64,000 nt of DNA from Bradyrhizobium sp. WSM1417 (GTDB lineage Bacteria > Pseudomonadota > Alphaproteobacteria > Rhizobiales > Xanthobacteraceae): positions 5,629,831-5,693,830 of the forward strand of contig NZ_KI911783.1 of NCBI RefSeq assembly GCF_000515415.1, read 5' to 3'. This document shows positions 16,378 to 25,023 of the stretch, piece by piece. Within the stretch, counting starts at the first letter, position 1, and every line of letters begins with the position of its first letter. The notes beneath the pieces were generated by a model. That model searched no databases, was not told the DNA's origin, and was given only the letters and a program-made list of their open reading frames with translations. The position numbers and the translations under genes were made by a program.

Positions 16378-17991
16378 GTGAGCAGGACAAGAATTGCAGC
16401 CACGGCGATGGGTCTCGCCGCCGCACTGGCAGCCTCGCAGGCCCAGGCCCAATCGGCGAGCAGCAGCGACCAGGAGATCGCGCTCCTGAAGCAGCAGCTG
16501 AAGATACTGGAGCAGAAGCTCGACAAGCTCCAGAGCCAGACCGCCGCGAACACTGCGGCCACGGCGAAGGCCAGGCTTGAGGCGAAGGCGGAGGCAAAAG
16601 CCGAAGCGCGGTCCGAAGCGAAGGCCGTCGTCGCCAACGCGAACGCGGCGATCCCGCTCAAGGGACCGGCGCCCGCATCCGGCGTCGTCGTGACGATGCC
16701 GAACAACCGGCCGACCATCTGCACTGCCGATGGGGCAAACTGCGTCGGGATCACAGGTCGCGTGCATTGGGACGTCGGCGGCTATGACTATCGGCCCAAC
16801 ACGGCGGCAACCGTGCCGCAGAAACTCGATAGCGGCGAGAACGTCCGCCGCGCGCGCATCGGTCTCGCCGGCAAGTTCTTCCACGACTGGAATTTCGCGC
16901 TGGTCTACGACTTCGGCGGCTCCTCCGACGGGTTTGGCGGCGCAGCTCCAGGTTCGCTGCCCGGCGGCGGCGTCTCCGGCATCGAGAACGCCTATCTCAG
17001 CTATACTGGCCTGAGACCCTTCGGCGGCAAGATGGCCATCGAAGGCGGCATCATGGACCTGCCCTACACCCTCGATGAGGCCACGAGCTCCAACGACATC
17101 ATGTTCATGGAGCGCGCTTCGGCGGGCGTTGTCGCGACTAGCATCGCCGCGGGCGACTTCCGTTCGGCGATCGGCACGCGCTGGTACAACGACCAGCTCT
17201 GGATCGGCGGCTATGTCACAGGACCCTCGACCGGCGCGATCCATTCGGCGTCGAGCGCAGCACCGAACGGTGCCTCCGAGCAGTATGGCGCCGTCGCCCG
17301 CGTTGCCGGCCAAGTCGTCAGCGGCAAGGATTACTCGCTGCACCTTGGCGGAAACGCCGAATGGCTGATCCAGCCGTCGCGCAACATGGTGACGGGCGCA
17401 CAGACGGTGACGCTGAGCGATCGTCCGGAACTGCGCATCGATCCCACGGCGCTGGCTACGACCGGCGCAATCGCCAATGCCTCCGGCGCGCAGGTCTACA
17501 GCGTCGAAGCGGCCGCTACCTATGGACCACTGATCCTGCAAGGCGAGTATTTCTGGTACAACATCGATCGCAGCGCCAATACCGGCCTGCCGCCGCTGGG
17601 TGCGCCGAGCCTCAAATTCCAAGGCGGCTACGCGCAGGCCGGCTACGTGCTGACGGGCGAAGGTCGCAGCTATAATGCGGCGAATGCGGCCTATGGCGGC
17701 GTCAAGCCGGCGCACCCGTTCTCGCTCGAGGGCGGCGGCTGGGGCGCGTGGGAAATCGCGGGACGCTTCTCCACGATCGACCTCAACGATCAGCTCGGGA
17801 CCGCTACCGGCGTCGCAGGCGGCCGGCAGACCGTCTACACGGCGGCGCTGAACTGGTACGTCAACGGCAACGTCCGTTTCATGCTGGACTATCTGCATGG
17901 CACGGTATCGAGGCAGGCCTCGCCGGTCTCGACCGCCGATGTGGGCTCCAAGTTCGATGCGGTCGCGATGCGGACGCAGTTTGCGTTCTAG
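16378..17991 (+). CDS. outer-membrane porin (OprO/OprP-like)
   Basis: A GTG at 16378, 9 nt after GGAG, gives a 537-residue protein whose first residues form a signal peptide ending ASQAQA-QS; upstream in-frame ATGs lack a signal. Residues about 25-60 are a coiled coil (QEIALLKQQLKILEQKLDKL), likely the periplasmic stalk that trimerises, followed by an Ala/Lys/Glu repeat. The rest alternates beta strands (VRRARIGLAGKFFHDWNFAL, AIEGGIMDLPYTLDEATSSN) and ends in a terminal aromatic Phe (RTQFAF), as outer-membrane beta-barrels do. Phosphate- or polyphosphate-selective transport is possible from the OprP-like pattern, but selectivity cannot be read. It is divergent from degP. Confidence 0.85.
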   Translation: MSRTRIAATAMGLAAALAASQAQAQSASSSDQEIALLKQQLKILEQKLDKLQSQTAANTAATAKARLEAKAEAKAEARSEAKAVVANANAAIPLKGPAPASGVVVTMPNNRPTICTADGANCVGITGRVHWDVGGYDYRPNTAATVPQKLDSGENVRRARIGLAGKFFHDWNFALVYDFGGSSDGFGGAAPGSLPGGGVSGIENAYLSYTGLRPFGGKMAIEGGIMDLPYTLDEATSSNDIMFMERASAGVVATSIAAGDFRSAIGTRWYNDQLWIGGYVTGPSTGAIHSASSAAPNGASEQYGAVARVAGQVVSGKDYSLHLGGNAEWLIQPSRNMVTGAQTVTLSDRPELRIDPTALATTGAIANASGAQVYSVEAAATYGPLILQGEYFWYNIDRSANTGLPPLGAPSLKFQGGYAQAGYVLTGEGRSYNAANAAYGGVKPAHPFSLEGGGWGAWEIAGRFSTIDLNDQLGTATGVAGGRQTVYTAALNWYVNGNVRFMLDYLHGTVSRQASPVSTADVGSKFDAVAMRTQFAF

Positions 17992-18069
17992 CTCTCGTTT
18001 GTCGTCTCGGGGCGCGCGAAAATGCGAACCCGGGACCCAGCATCTGCAACGCTCCGAAGGAGACACGCC

Positions 18070-19083
18070 ATGAAGGCCGTCGGCTACAAGAAATCGCTTC
18101 CGATCGAGGATCAGGACGCGCTGTTCGATTTTGAGACCGCCAAGCCCGAACCCAAGGGCCGTGATATCCGCGTCGCCGTGAAGGCGATCTCGGCCAATCC
18201 GGTCGATTACAAAGTGCGCAAGCGCGCCGCCCCGCCCGAGGGGGAAACGAAGATTTTGGGCTATGACGCGGCCGGCGTGGTCGACGCCGTCGGTCCCGAC
18301 GTCACGCTGTTCAAGCCGGGCGACGAGGTGTTTTACGCCGGCTCGATCCTGCGCCAGGGTACCAATTCCGAATTCCATCTGGTCGACGAGCGTATCGTCG
18401 GCAAGAAGCCGAAGAGCCTGTCGTTCGCGCAGGCCGCCGCCCTTCCCCTCACCTCCATCACCGCCTGGGAGCTGTTGTTCGATCGGCTCGGTGCGGTACC
18501 CGGCAAGAGCGTCGATCCGCGCACGCTCTTGATCACGGGCGGCGCCGGTGGTGTCGGCTCGATCCTGATCCAGCTCGCCCGCCGCCTCACCGGGCTGACG
18601 GTGGTTGCGACCGCGACGCGGCCGGAATCGCAAAAATGGTGCCTCGATCTCGGCGCGCATGCGGTGATCGACCACGGCCAACCGATGAAGGAGCAGATCG
18701 AAAAGCTCAGGCTGCCGCCCGTCGCGCTGGTGGCGAGCCTCACCTTCACCGACCAGCACTACAAGAGCATCGCCGAGTTCATGGCGCCACAGGGGCGGTT
18801 TGGCCTGATCGACGATCCGCCGGAATTCACGGTTGCCGCGTTCAAGGGCAAGGCCATCTCGGTGCATTGGGAATCGATGTTCACGCGCTCCTCGTTCCAG
18901 ACCGCCGACATGATCGCGCAGCATCATCTGCTCAATGACGTCGCCGACCTCATCGACAAGGGCGTGCTGCGCACGACGCTCGACCAGACCTTCGGCACGA
19001 TCAACGCGGCCAATCTCAAGCGGGCCCACGCGCTGCTCGAGAGCGGCAAGTCGCGCGGCAAGATCGTGCTGGAGGGGTGGTAG
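18070..19083 (+). CDS. zinc-binding-alcohol-dehydrogenase-family (quinone oxidoreductase-like) enzyme
   Basis: This 337-residue protein starts at ATG 18070 after AAGGAGACACG. The GroES-like domain (residues 1-130) has KAISANPVDYKVRKRAA and KILGYDAAGVVDAVGPDVTLFKPGDEVFYAG. The Rossmann domain (about 150-290) has the LLITGGAGGVGSILIQLAR dinucleotide loop. No structural-zinc four-Cys lobe and no catalytic Cys/His zinc set are evident, so it belongs to the zinc-free MDR branch that reduces quinones or enones with NADPH. Cytosolic. It is convergent with the ClC gene; stops are 3 bp apart with no terminator between. Confidence 0.9.
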   Translation: MKAVGYKKSLPIEDQDALFDFETAKPEPKGRDIRVAVKAISANPVDYKVRKRAAPPEGETKILGYDAAGVVDAVGPDVTLFKPGDEVFYAGSILRQGTNSEFHLVDERIVGKKPKSLSFAQAAALPLTSITAWELLFDRLGAVPGKSVDPRTLLITGGAGGVGSILIQLARRLTGLTVVATATRPESQKWCLDLGAHAVIDHGQPMKEQIEKLRLPPVALVASLTFTDQHYKSIAEFMAPQGRFGLIDDPPEFTVAAFKGKAISVHWESMFTRSSFQTADMIAQHHLLNDVADLIDKGVLRTTLDQTFGTINAANLKRAHALLESGKSRGKIVLEGW

Positions 19084-19086
19084 GTC

Positions 19087-20415
19087 CTAGCTCGAAGCGG
19101 GCGCCGCATTCGTCTCCGGAGGACGCGTCGCCCGCTCGATAAAGCCCGTGGCGAGCGCGTGGTAGATCCCCTCCTCGCAGATCAGCCGCGAGGTGGCGTG
19201 TGCAATCAGGGCGGCGGCCATCAACGGCACCACCATGGCGTGATTGTCGGTCATCTCGGTCACGATGACGAAAGCGGTGATCGGCGCCTGCACCACACCG
19301 GCAAAATAGGAGACCATGCCGAGCAACATGATCGCACCGAGCGGAGCGTCGTGGAAGAAGGACGCGATATTGCTGCCGAGGCCGGCTCCAACCGCGAGTG
19401 ACGGTGAAAAAATTCCGCCGGGTATGCCACTGATCGCCGCGAAGGTGGTGGCGAGAAGCTTGAGGATGCCGAAGTCCTGCGGCAGCGGTGCGCCCTGCTC
19501 CAGGGCCGTCTTTACCTGCTGGTAACCTGTGCCATAGACCGTATCGCCGGAGACGATGCCGCAGATCGCGACCGCCAATCCGCACGCGAGCGCGAACCAC
19601 AAAGGGTGGCCCTTGACCGCACGCCCGAACGGATGGGCGAAGCCGCGCGCCATCACGATGACGATGCGGCTGAAGACGCCGCCGGCCACGCCACCAACCA
19701 CGCCGCACACCGGAACCGCCAGCCAGTCGGTGCCGCGGGCAAGAGACGTCGCACTGCTGCCGAAATAGGCGTAGTTGCCCATCAGCGCGAGCGAGGTCAG
19801 GCCGGCCGCGATCACCGCCGCGATGATGAGACTGCTGGTACGCGTCTCGAAAGCCCGGCTCATCTCTTCGATGCCGAAGACGATCCCCGCCAGCGGCGTG
19901 TTGAAGGCGGCCGCGACGCCAGCAGCCGCGCCGGCCAGGATCAATCCGGGCTGGCGGCGTGGCGAGACGCGGCCGAGCGCGAACATGATGGAAGCGCCGA
20001 CTTGAACGCTTGGTCCTTCCCGACCGACGGAGCCACCGCACAGCAGACCGAACAAGGTGAGGATCACCTTTCCGATCGCGATTCGGATCGAGACCAGGCT
20101 CTCGCGCGCCGTCTGGTCGGTCAGATGCCGTGCGGCGATCGCCTGAGGAATGCCGCTGCCCTGTGCGTTCGGGAACATCCGGGTGGTCAGATAGGCCGAG
20201 AGCATGAAGCCGAGAGGTGTCACTGCGAGCACGGCGTACCGCGACTGGGCCAACAGCAGTGCAAAGGCGTGCTGGGCGAGATCAGCGAGTTGCGCCAGCG
20301 CCACCGCCGCGGCGCCAACCCCGATCCCACCAAGCACGAAGATCGCCCGCCGCTGCCATCGCGCGGATGTCAGCCTGAACAGGCGTTTATGGCGGGTCGA
20401 GAGGGGCCAGAGCAT
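19087..20415 (-). CDS. ClC-family chloride/proton antiporter
   Basis: The start at 20415 gives 442 residues; a longer start at 20568 would run through the DUF1330 gene and is rejected. It has about 10-12 membrane helices. The ion-path signatures are GSGIP (86-90), GREGP with the gating Glu133, and GGIFSP (333-338). The internal proton glutamate is conserved in the IEEM motif (Glu183/184), so coupled 2Cl-/H+ exchange is more likely than a passive channel. No CBS domains follow. It sits in the inner membrane and may serve acid resistance or charge balance. Confidence 0.9.
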   Translation of the reverse strand: MLWPLSTRHKRLFRLTSARWQRRAIFVLGGIGVGAAAVALAQLADLAQHAFALLLAQSRYAVLAVTPLGFMLSAYLTTRMFPNAQGSGIPQAIAARHLTDQTARESLVSIRIAIGKVILTLFGLLCGGSVGREGPSVQVGASIMFALGRVSPRRQPGLILAGAAAGVAAAFNTPLAGIVFGIEEMSRAFETRTSSLIIAAVIAAGLTSLALMGNYAYFGSSATSLARGTDWLAVPVCGVVGGVAGGVFSRIVIVMARGFAHPFGRAVKGHPLWFALACGLAVAICGIVSGDTVYGTGYQQVKTALEQGAPLPQDFGILKLLATTFAAISGIPGGIFSPSLAVGAGLGSNIASFFHDAPLGAIMLLGMVSYFAGVVQAPITAFVIVTEMTDNHAMVVPLMAAALIAHATSRLICEEGIYHALATGFIERATRPPETNAAPASS

Positions 20416-20471
20416 AAAGCCGAGGTTTAGCCGGTCCCGCCGCGAATTGAAGAGGCAAGCGAGCAGACCAG

Positions 20472-20768
20472 CTAGACTGGAACCACGCCCTCGACGAACA
20501 TCAACCGTCGCTCCAGCGCCGTCTGCCGCAGCTTTAGCGCCTCCGCATATTCCGGCGACGCATACCATTCCTGCGCCCGCGCCATCGATGGGAACTCCAC
20601 GATGATGATGGTTTTGGGCGGCGGGCCGCCCTCCACCACCTCAGTGGCGCCGCCGCGGACGAGATAGCGGCCGCCATATTGCGCGATGGTTGCGGCAGCT
20701 AGCGTGCGATAGGCCTCCATCGCGGCTCTGTCGCGTACCTCGACTTCCGAGATCACATAGGCCGGCAT
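20472..20768 (-). CDS. DUF1330 protein
   Basis: This 98-residue protein has the DUF1330 pattern: AYVISEVEVRDRAAMEAYRT, IAQYGGRYLVRGGATEVVEG, and IIIVEFPSMARAQEWYASPEY. The family adopts a dimeric ferredoxin-like alpha+beta barrel; no catalytic role is established. It lies 9 bp downstream of the SDR gene on the same strand, so co-transcription is likely. Confidence 0.9.
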   Translation of the reverse strand: MPAYVISEVEVRDRAAMEAYRTLAAATIAQYGGRYLVRGGATEVVEGGPPPKTIIIVEFPSMARAQEWYASPEYAEALKLRQTALERRLMFVEGVVPV

Positions 20769-20777
20769 GCGCAGGTC

Positions 20778-21566
20778 TCAGGCAATCGTGTTGACGATGC
20801 CGCCCTCGGCACGCAACGCCGCGCCGTTGGTCGCGGAGGCTTCCTTCGAAGCCGCATAAACCACCATGTTGGCGATCTCGTCGACGCTGGCGAAGCGCTG
20901 GAGCAGCGAGCTTGGGCGATGTTGTTTGACGAAATTGGCCGCGGCCTCATCCAGCGACTGGCCGTTCTGCTTGGCGAGGTCCTTCACGAACGTCTCCACA
21001 CCCTCCGACATGGTCGGGCCTGGCAGCACGGAATTGACGGTGACGCCGGTACCGCGTGTGAGCTGCGCCAGGCCGCGCGCGACCGAGAGCTGCGCCGTCT
21101 TGCTCATGCCGTAGTGGATCATCTCGACGGGAATGTTGAGCCCGGATTCCGAGGAGATGAAGACGATGCGGCCCCAGTTGCGCTTGAGCATGCCCTTCAT
21201 ATACGCGCGTGACAGACGCACGCCGCTCATGACGTTGACCTCGAAGAAGCGGCTCCAGTCTTCGTCCGGAATGTCGAAAAAGTCCTTTGGCTCGAAGATG
21301 CCGGCATTGTTGATGAGGATGTCGACGTCTGGCAGCGCCGCGGCCAGCGCCTTGCAGCCCGCCGCGGTCGAGACGTCGGCGGCGATGCCGCGGACCTTTC
21401 CGCCCGCTCCCTCCAGCTTGCGCACGGCCGCATCGACCTTGTCCTGGCCGCGTCCGTTGATCACGACGCTCGCACCCGAGCCGGCAAGGCCCTTGGCGAT
21501 GGCGTGGCCGATGCCGGCGCTCGAGCCGGTCACGAGGGCGGTCTTTCCGGAAAGGTCGATGTTCAT
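20778..21566 (-). CDS. short-chain dehydrogenase/reductase (SDR)
   Basis: The start ATG 21566, preceded by CGGAGATC, gives 262 residues; the longer frame lacks a ribosome site. Classical SDR motifs are present: cofactor loop TGSSAGIG, NNAG, catalytic Ser in VFISSESG, and the YGMSK active-site Tyr-Lys pair. An Arg after the second strand (VVINGRGQDK) favours NADP(H). It should oxidise or reduce a hydroxyl/keto group; the substrate is unknown. Probably an operon with the DUF1330 gene. Confidence 0.92.
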   Translation of the reverse strand: MNIDLSGKTALVTGSSAGIGHAIAKGLAGSGASVVINGRGQDKVDAAVRKLEGAGGKVRGIAADVSTAAGCKALAAALPDVDILINNAGIFEPKDFFDIPDEDWSRFFEVNVMSGVRLSRAYMKGMLKRNWGRIVFISSESGLNIPVEMIHYGMSKTAQLSVARGLAQLTRGTGVTVNSVLPGPTMSEGVETFVKDLAKQNGQSLDEAAANFVKQHRPSSLLQRFASVDEIANMVVYAASKEASATNGAALRAEGGIVNTIA

Positions 21567-21718
21567 GTGTGATCTCCGTTGATGCTGGCGGAGATATTGT
21601 GCGCTGCCGGCACGATAGCAATCGGTACTCACCGACGCGTGAGGTTCGGTCACTACAACGCATAGGATGGGCAAAGCGAATCGTGCCGCCATTTCGGCGC
21701 GATACGCGGATCGACCCG

Positions 21719-22177
21719 CTACTCCACAATGCCCTTAAGGATTGCAACGTCTCTCTTCCCGTCCAGGACCTGCTCGAACTCTTGTGCGAAGGCCTCCACA
21801 GCCGGATATTCGGCTCGGAACCGGACAGTCGCCGAATTCTGAAGGTCGACATCAGGCGTTTTCCAAACTTCGGAAGAGACATCCACATGCACGAGCAACG
21901 TTCCGCGGCTATCGTATGGTTTGATGCTGATCCTCAGATGGCATTGGTCGAGACTTTTCGGATTTCCACTGCGCCAAAAGCCGCCCTCAAGAATTGGCAG
22001 ATCATTCGCAGGTAGCGGAAATTTTCGGAGCGCAACCAGGAACGTTTCCTTGACGTGGATCCGATCAAACCAGGCCGCGCCTTCTGCAGAGAATTGACCT
22101 GACTTTACGGTTATCCTGATCTGCCCGGTATATTCCTCGTCCGTCCAGTAGACGGCTTGCAGTTCGGCAGCACTCAT
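21719..22177 (-). CDS. uncharacterised 152-residue protein
   Basis: The ATG at 22177 has GTGGAG 9 nt upstream. The chain starts MSAAELQAVYWTDEEYTGQI and is beta-rich (IRITVKSGQFSAEGAAWFDR, HLRISIKPYDSRGTLLVHVD), with a helical C-terminus (VEAFAQEFEQVLDGKRDVAI). It has no signal peptide, membrane segment, Cys or catalytic signature that I recognise. It lies after the rplQ terminator and may have its own promoter; base composition there is somewhat less GC-rich than its neighbours, hinting at a recent or strain-specific gene. Confidence 0.65.
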   Translation of the reverse strand: MSAAELQAVYWTDEEYTGQIRITVKSGQFSAEGAAWFDRIHVKETFLVALRKFPLPANDLPILEGGFWRSGNPKSLDQCHLRISIKPYDSRGTLLVHVDVSSEVWKTPDVDLQNSATVRFRAEYPAVEAFAQEFEQVLDGKRDVAILKGIVE

Positions 22178-22223
22178 TTGGAAGCTCCACCCCTTCACTG
22201 GTTGAACTCGGCGCTCCAATAAG

Positions 22224-22254
22224 AAAAAAGCGGCACCCAAGGGCGCCGCTTTTG
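22224..22254 (-). terminator. rho-independent terminator of the alpha operon
   Basis: On the minus strand a stem of about 11 bp (AAAAGCGGC... with GCCGCTTTT) is followed by a run of Ts (TTTTTTC). It starts 21 nt after the rplQ stop and should end the rpsM-rplQ transcript. Confidence 0.88.
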
Positions 22255-22275
22255 AAAACTGAAGTGCCGGTCGGC

Positions 22276-22692
22276 TTACGCCGCCTCGGCTTCCTTTTCC
22301 TGCACCGGACCGGAGTCCTGGCCCTTGGCATCGACGTCGCGGTCGACGAACTCGATCACGGCCATCGGCGCATTGTCGCCGTAGCGGAAGCCGGCCTTGA
22401 TGATGCGGGTGTAGCCACCCTGGCGGTCCTTGTAGCGGGGCGCGAGCGTGTCGAACAACTTCCTGACCTGATCCTTGTCGCGCATCTCGGAGATGGCCTG
22501 GCGGCGCATGGCCAGCCCGCCCTTCTTGCCGAGGGTAATCAGCTTCTCGACGATCGGACGCAATTCCTTCGCCTTCGGCAGCGTGGTGACGATCTGCTCG
22601 TGCTTGATCAGCGCGGCGCACATGTTGGCGAACATCGCGCGGCGATGCTCGGCGGTGCGGTTGAGCTTGCGATGAACCTTGCCGTGACGCAT
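22276..22692 (-). CDS. rplQ: 50S ribosomal protein L17
   Basis: This 138-residue protein begins [20 protein letters not shown], the invariant L17 opening, with the core [20 protein letters not shown] and [20 protein letters not shown]. It has an acidic 15-residue C-terminal extension ([11 protein letters not shown]) beyond the compact core. L17 binds 23S rRNA near the exit-tunnel region. It is the last gene of the alpha operon, 119 bp after rpoA. Confidence 0.97.
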   Translation of the reverse strand: MRHGKVHRKLNRTAEHRRAMFANMCAALIKHEQIVTTLPKAKELRPIVEKLITLGKKGGLAMRRQAISEMRDKDQVRKLFDTLAPRYKDRQGGYTRIIKAGFRYGDNAPMAVIEFVDRDVDAKGQDSGPVQEKEAEAA

Positions 22693-22771
22693 TTTATCTA
22701 TCCTTGAATTTCATTCGTCGCGACGGTTCGTCGGACAGTTGCTCAGGTGGGCTGCCTGCGTTCGCCCGCTA

Positions 22772-22792
22772 AGGCGCGATGAATTCGCGCCT
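22772..22792 (-). other. rpoA-rplQ intergenic hairpin
   Basis: AGGCGCGA and TCGCGCCT pair perfectly across 5 nt, 20 nt after the rpoA stop. There is no U-tract, so it is probably an RNA stability or processing element rather than a terminator. Confidence 0.4.
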
Positions 22793-22811
22793 CAGCCTGT
22801 CGTCGTTCGGA

Positions 22812-23843
22812 TCAGTAGTGATCCTCGAAGCGCTTGGCGAGCTCGTCGATGTTCTCCGGCGGCCAGCCCGGCACTTCCATGCCGAGGTGCAGACCCATCT
22901 GGGCCAGCACTTCCTTGATCTCGTTCAGCGACTTGCGGCCGAAGTTCGGAGTGCGGAGCATTTCCGCTTCGCTCTTCTGCACGAGGTCGCCGATGTAGAC
23001 GATGTTGTCGTTCTTCAAGCAGTTGGCCGAACGCACCGACAGCTCGAGCTCGTCCACCTTCTTGAGGAAGGCCGGGTTGAAGGCGAGGTCCGGGATGATC
23101 TCCTGGGCGACTTCCTTGCGCGGCTCTTCGAAGTTGACGAACACGTTGAGCTGATCCTGCAGGATGCGCGCAGCGTAGGCGACGGAATCATCAGGCGTCA
23201 GCGCGCCGTTGGTCTCGATCGTCATGGTCAGCTTGTCGTAGTCGAGGATCTGGCCCTCGCGGGTGTTCTCGACCTTGTAGGAGACCTTGCGGACCGGCGA
23301 GTACAGGCTGTCGACCGGAATCAGGCCGATCGGCGCGTCCTCGGGGCGGTTGCGCTCGGCGGGCACGTAGCCCTTGCCGGTTGCAACCGTGAACTCCATG
23401 CGGATCTCGGCGCCCTCGTCGAGCGTGCAGATCTGCAGGTCCGGATTGAGCACGACGACGTCGCCCACGGTCTGGATGTCGCCGGCGGTGACGACGCCCG
23501 GGCCGGACTTCTTGACGACCATGCGCTTGGGGCCTTCGCCCTGCATCTTGATCGAGATGTCCTTGATGTTGAGCACGATGTCGGTGACGTCCTCACGGAC
23601 GCCCGCGATCGAGGAGAACTCGTGCAGCACGCCGTCGATGTGCACCGACTGCACCGCCGCGCCCTGGAGCGAGGACAGCAGAATGCGGCGCAGCGCGTTG
23701 CCGAGCGTCTGGCCGAAGCCGCGCTCGAGCGGCTCGGCGACGATGGTCGCGAAACGGGTCGGATCGCTGCCGGGCTGTACCTGCAGCTTGTTCGGCCGAA
23801 TCAGTTCTTGCCAATTTTTCTGGATCGTCACTGTTTCACCCAT
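22812..23843 (-). CDS. rpoA: RNA polymerase alpha subunit
   Basis: This 343-residue protein has an N-terminal assembly domain (1-235; [29 protein letters not shown]) and a C-terminal DNA/activator-binding domain (about 255-335; [20 protein letters not shown] and [18 protein letters not shown]). Two copies scaffold beta and beta-prime. The expected UP-element residues (Arg/Asn of RSANCLK) are conserved. It follows rpsK by 111 bp. Confidence 0.98.
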   Translation of the reverse strand: MGETVTIQKNWQELIRPNKLQVQPGSDPTRFATIVAEPLERGFGQTLGNALRRILLSSLQGAAVQSVHIDGVLHEFSSIAGVREDVTDIVLNIKDISIKMQGEGPKRMVVKKSGPGVVTAGDIQTVGDVVVLNPDLQICTLDEGAEIRMEFTVATGKGYVPAERNRPEDAPIGLIPVDSLYSPVRKVSYKVENTREGQILDYDKLTMTIETNGALTPDDSVAYAARILQDQLNVFVNFEEPRKEVAQEIIPDLAFNPAFLKKVDELELSVRSANCLKNDNIVYIGDLVQKSEAEMLRTPNFGRKSLNEIKEVLAQMGLHLGMEVPGWPPENIDELAKRFEDHY

Positions 23844-23954
23844 ACAGGCCAGTCAGACTGCTGTTGCAGGCACTGGCGTTGGAGAAAGGCCGCAGATCAT
23901 TTCCACGGCTTTGCAAAAAGTCATTGCGGGCGCCGATGCGCCCGCAATCTGGTA

Positions 23955-24344
23955 TCAAACGCGCCGACGCTTGCGGGGACGGCAACCGTTGTGCGGGATC
24001 GTGGTCACGTCGCGGATCGAGGTGACGGTGAAGCCTGCGGCCTGGAGCGCCCGGAGCGCTGATTCGCGGCCCGAACCGGGACCGGCGACTTCGACTTCCA
24101 GCGTGCGCATGCCGTGCTCCTGCGCCTTCTTGGAGACGTCCTCGGCGGCAACCTGTGCGGCATACGGGGTCGACTTGCGCGAGCCCTTGAAGCCCATCGT
24201 GCCGGCGGAGGACCAGGCAATCGTGTTGCCCTGCGCGTCGGTGATGGTGATGGTCGTGTTGTTGAACGACGAGTTCACGTGCGCGACGCCGGAGGCGATG
24301 TTCTTGCGCTCACGACGACGAACGCGGGTGGCTTCCTTGCCCAT
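23955..24344 (-). CDS. rpsK: 30S ribosomal protein S11
   Basis: This 129-residue protein has the core [40 protein letters not shown] and the C-terminal [18 protein letters not shown] that interacts with 16S rRNA on the platform. The length is normal. It lies between rpsM and rpoA in the alpha operon; no rpsD (S4) gene lies here, unlike Escherichia coli. Confidence 0.98.
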   Translation of the reverse strand: MGKEATRVRRRERKNIASGVAHVNSSFNNTTITITDAQGNTIAWSSAGTMGFKGSRKSTPYAAQVAAEDVSKKAQEHGMRTLEVEVAGPGSGRESALRALQAAGFTVTSIRDVTTIPHNGCRPRKRRRV

Positions 24345-24467
24345 AGACTACCTTTCCTGAAGATCTCAAACGCCGCCGTAATGCCAGCGGCTACACCTGT
24401 GGAACGAAAGGCGCGTGGCGAACGGGTCATCCCCGGGTCGCCACACGCCGTGATTGGATGCGAAAAC

Positions 24468-24836
24468 TTACTTCTTCTTGCCGGCGATGGCCTTGGCCGG
24501 ACCCTTGCGCGTACGCGCATTGGTGTGGGTCCGCTGGCCACGCACCGGCAGACCGCGACGATGACGCAGGCCGCGATAGCAGCCGAGGTCCATCAGACGC
24601 TTGATGTTGATGCCGACTTCACGACGCAGATCGCCCTCGACCATATAGTCGCGGTCGATCACTTCGCGGATCTGGAGCACTTCGGCGTCGCTGAGCTGAT
24701 TGACGCGACGATCCACCGGGATCTTCACCTTGTCCAGAATCTCACCGGCGATCTTCTGACCGATGCCATGGATGTACTGGAGCGCGATCAGCACGCGCTT
24801 GTTGGTCGGGATGTTCACGCCGGCAATACGGGCCAC
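24468..24836 (-). CDS. rpsM: 30S ribosomal protein S13 (GTG start)
   Basis: This 122-residue protein starts at GTG 24836, with AGGAGAG a few bases upstream. Motifs include [36 protein letters not shown] and the basic tail [20 protein letters not shown] that reaches toward the P-site tRNAs. It is the first gene of a transcription unit with its own promoter at 24988-25017 and a structured leader. Confidence 0.97.
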   Translation of the reverse strand: MARIAGVNIPTNKRVLIALQYIHGIGQKIAGEILDKVKIPVDRRVNQLSDAEVLQIREVIDRDYMVEGDLRREVGINIKRLMDLGCYRGLRHRRGLPVRGQRTHTNARTRKGPAKAIAGKKK

Positions 24837-24854
24837 GGCCTTCTCTCCTGTCGC

Positions 24855-24922
24855 CGATTCCTCGTCAGGAATCGCGCTTTAAGTGCTTGGTTTCTCGGGC
24901 AGGTGTTCACAAACGCGAACAC
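24855..24922 (-). promoter_or_regulatory. structured leader before rpsM, possible ribosomal-protein control site
   Basis: Two perfect hairpins lie in the leader: CGATTCCT/AGGAATCG with a CGTC loop (24855-24874) and GTGTTC/GAACAC (24903-24922). A CCCC..GGGG stem lies upstream. The first hairpin is 18 nt from the GTG start, where it could block or present the ribosome site. In Escherichia coli this operon leader is an S4-binding pseudoknot; equivalence here is inference. Confidence 0.45.
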
Positions 24923-24987
24923 GACGCCCACCCCTGGTCTTCCTGGGGCCCGGCATCGTTTGAAACTATCCGACTTGGATGCGGGGC

Positions 24988-25017
24988 TTATTAGGGGATT
25001 CTGGGGGCTTTCGTCAA
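24988..25017 (-). promoter_or_regulatory. sigma70-type promoter of rpsM-rpsK-rpoA-rplQ
   Basis: On the minus strand TTGACG (25017-25012), an 18-bp spacer and TAATAA (24993-24988). The start would fall near 24980, giving a leader of about 145 nt. It lies just after the adk stop, so the alpha operon can be transcribed apart from spc. Confidence 0.7.
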
Positions 25018-25023
25018 CCGCTG

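Noticed and set aside
16312..19029. Long minus-strand open frame opposite the porin and oxidoreductase
   Set aside because: The porin and MDR enzyme on the plus strand are well supported by motifs; the minus frame has none.
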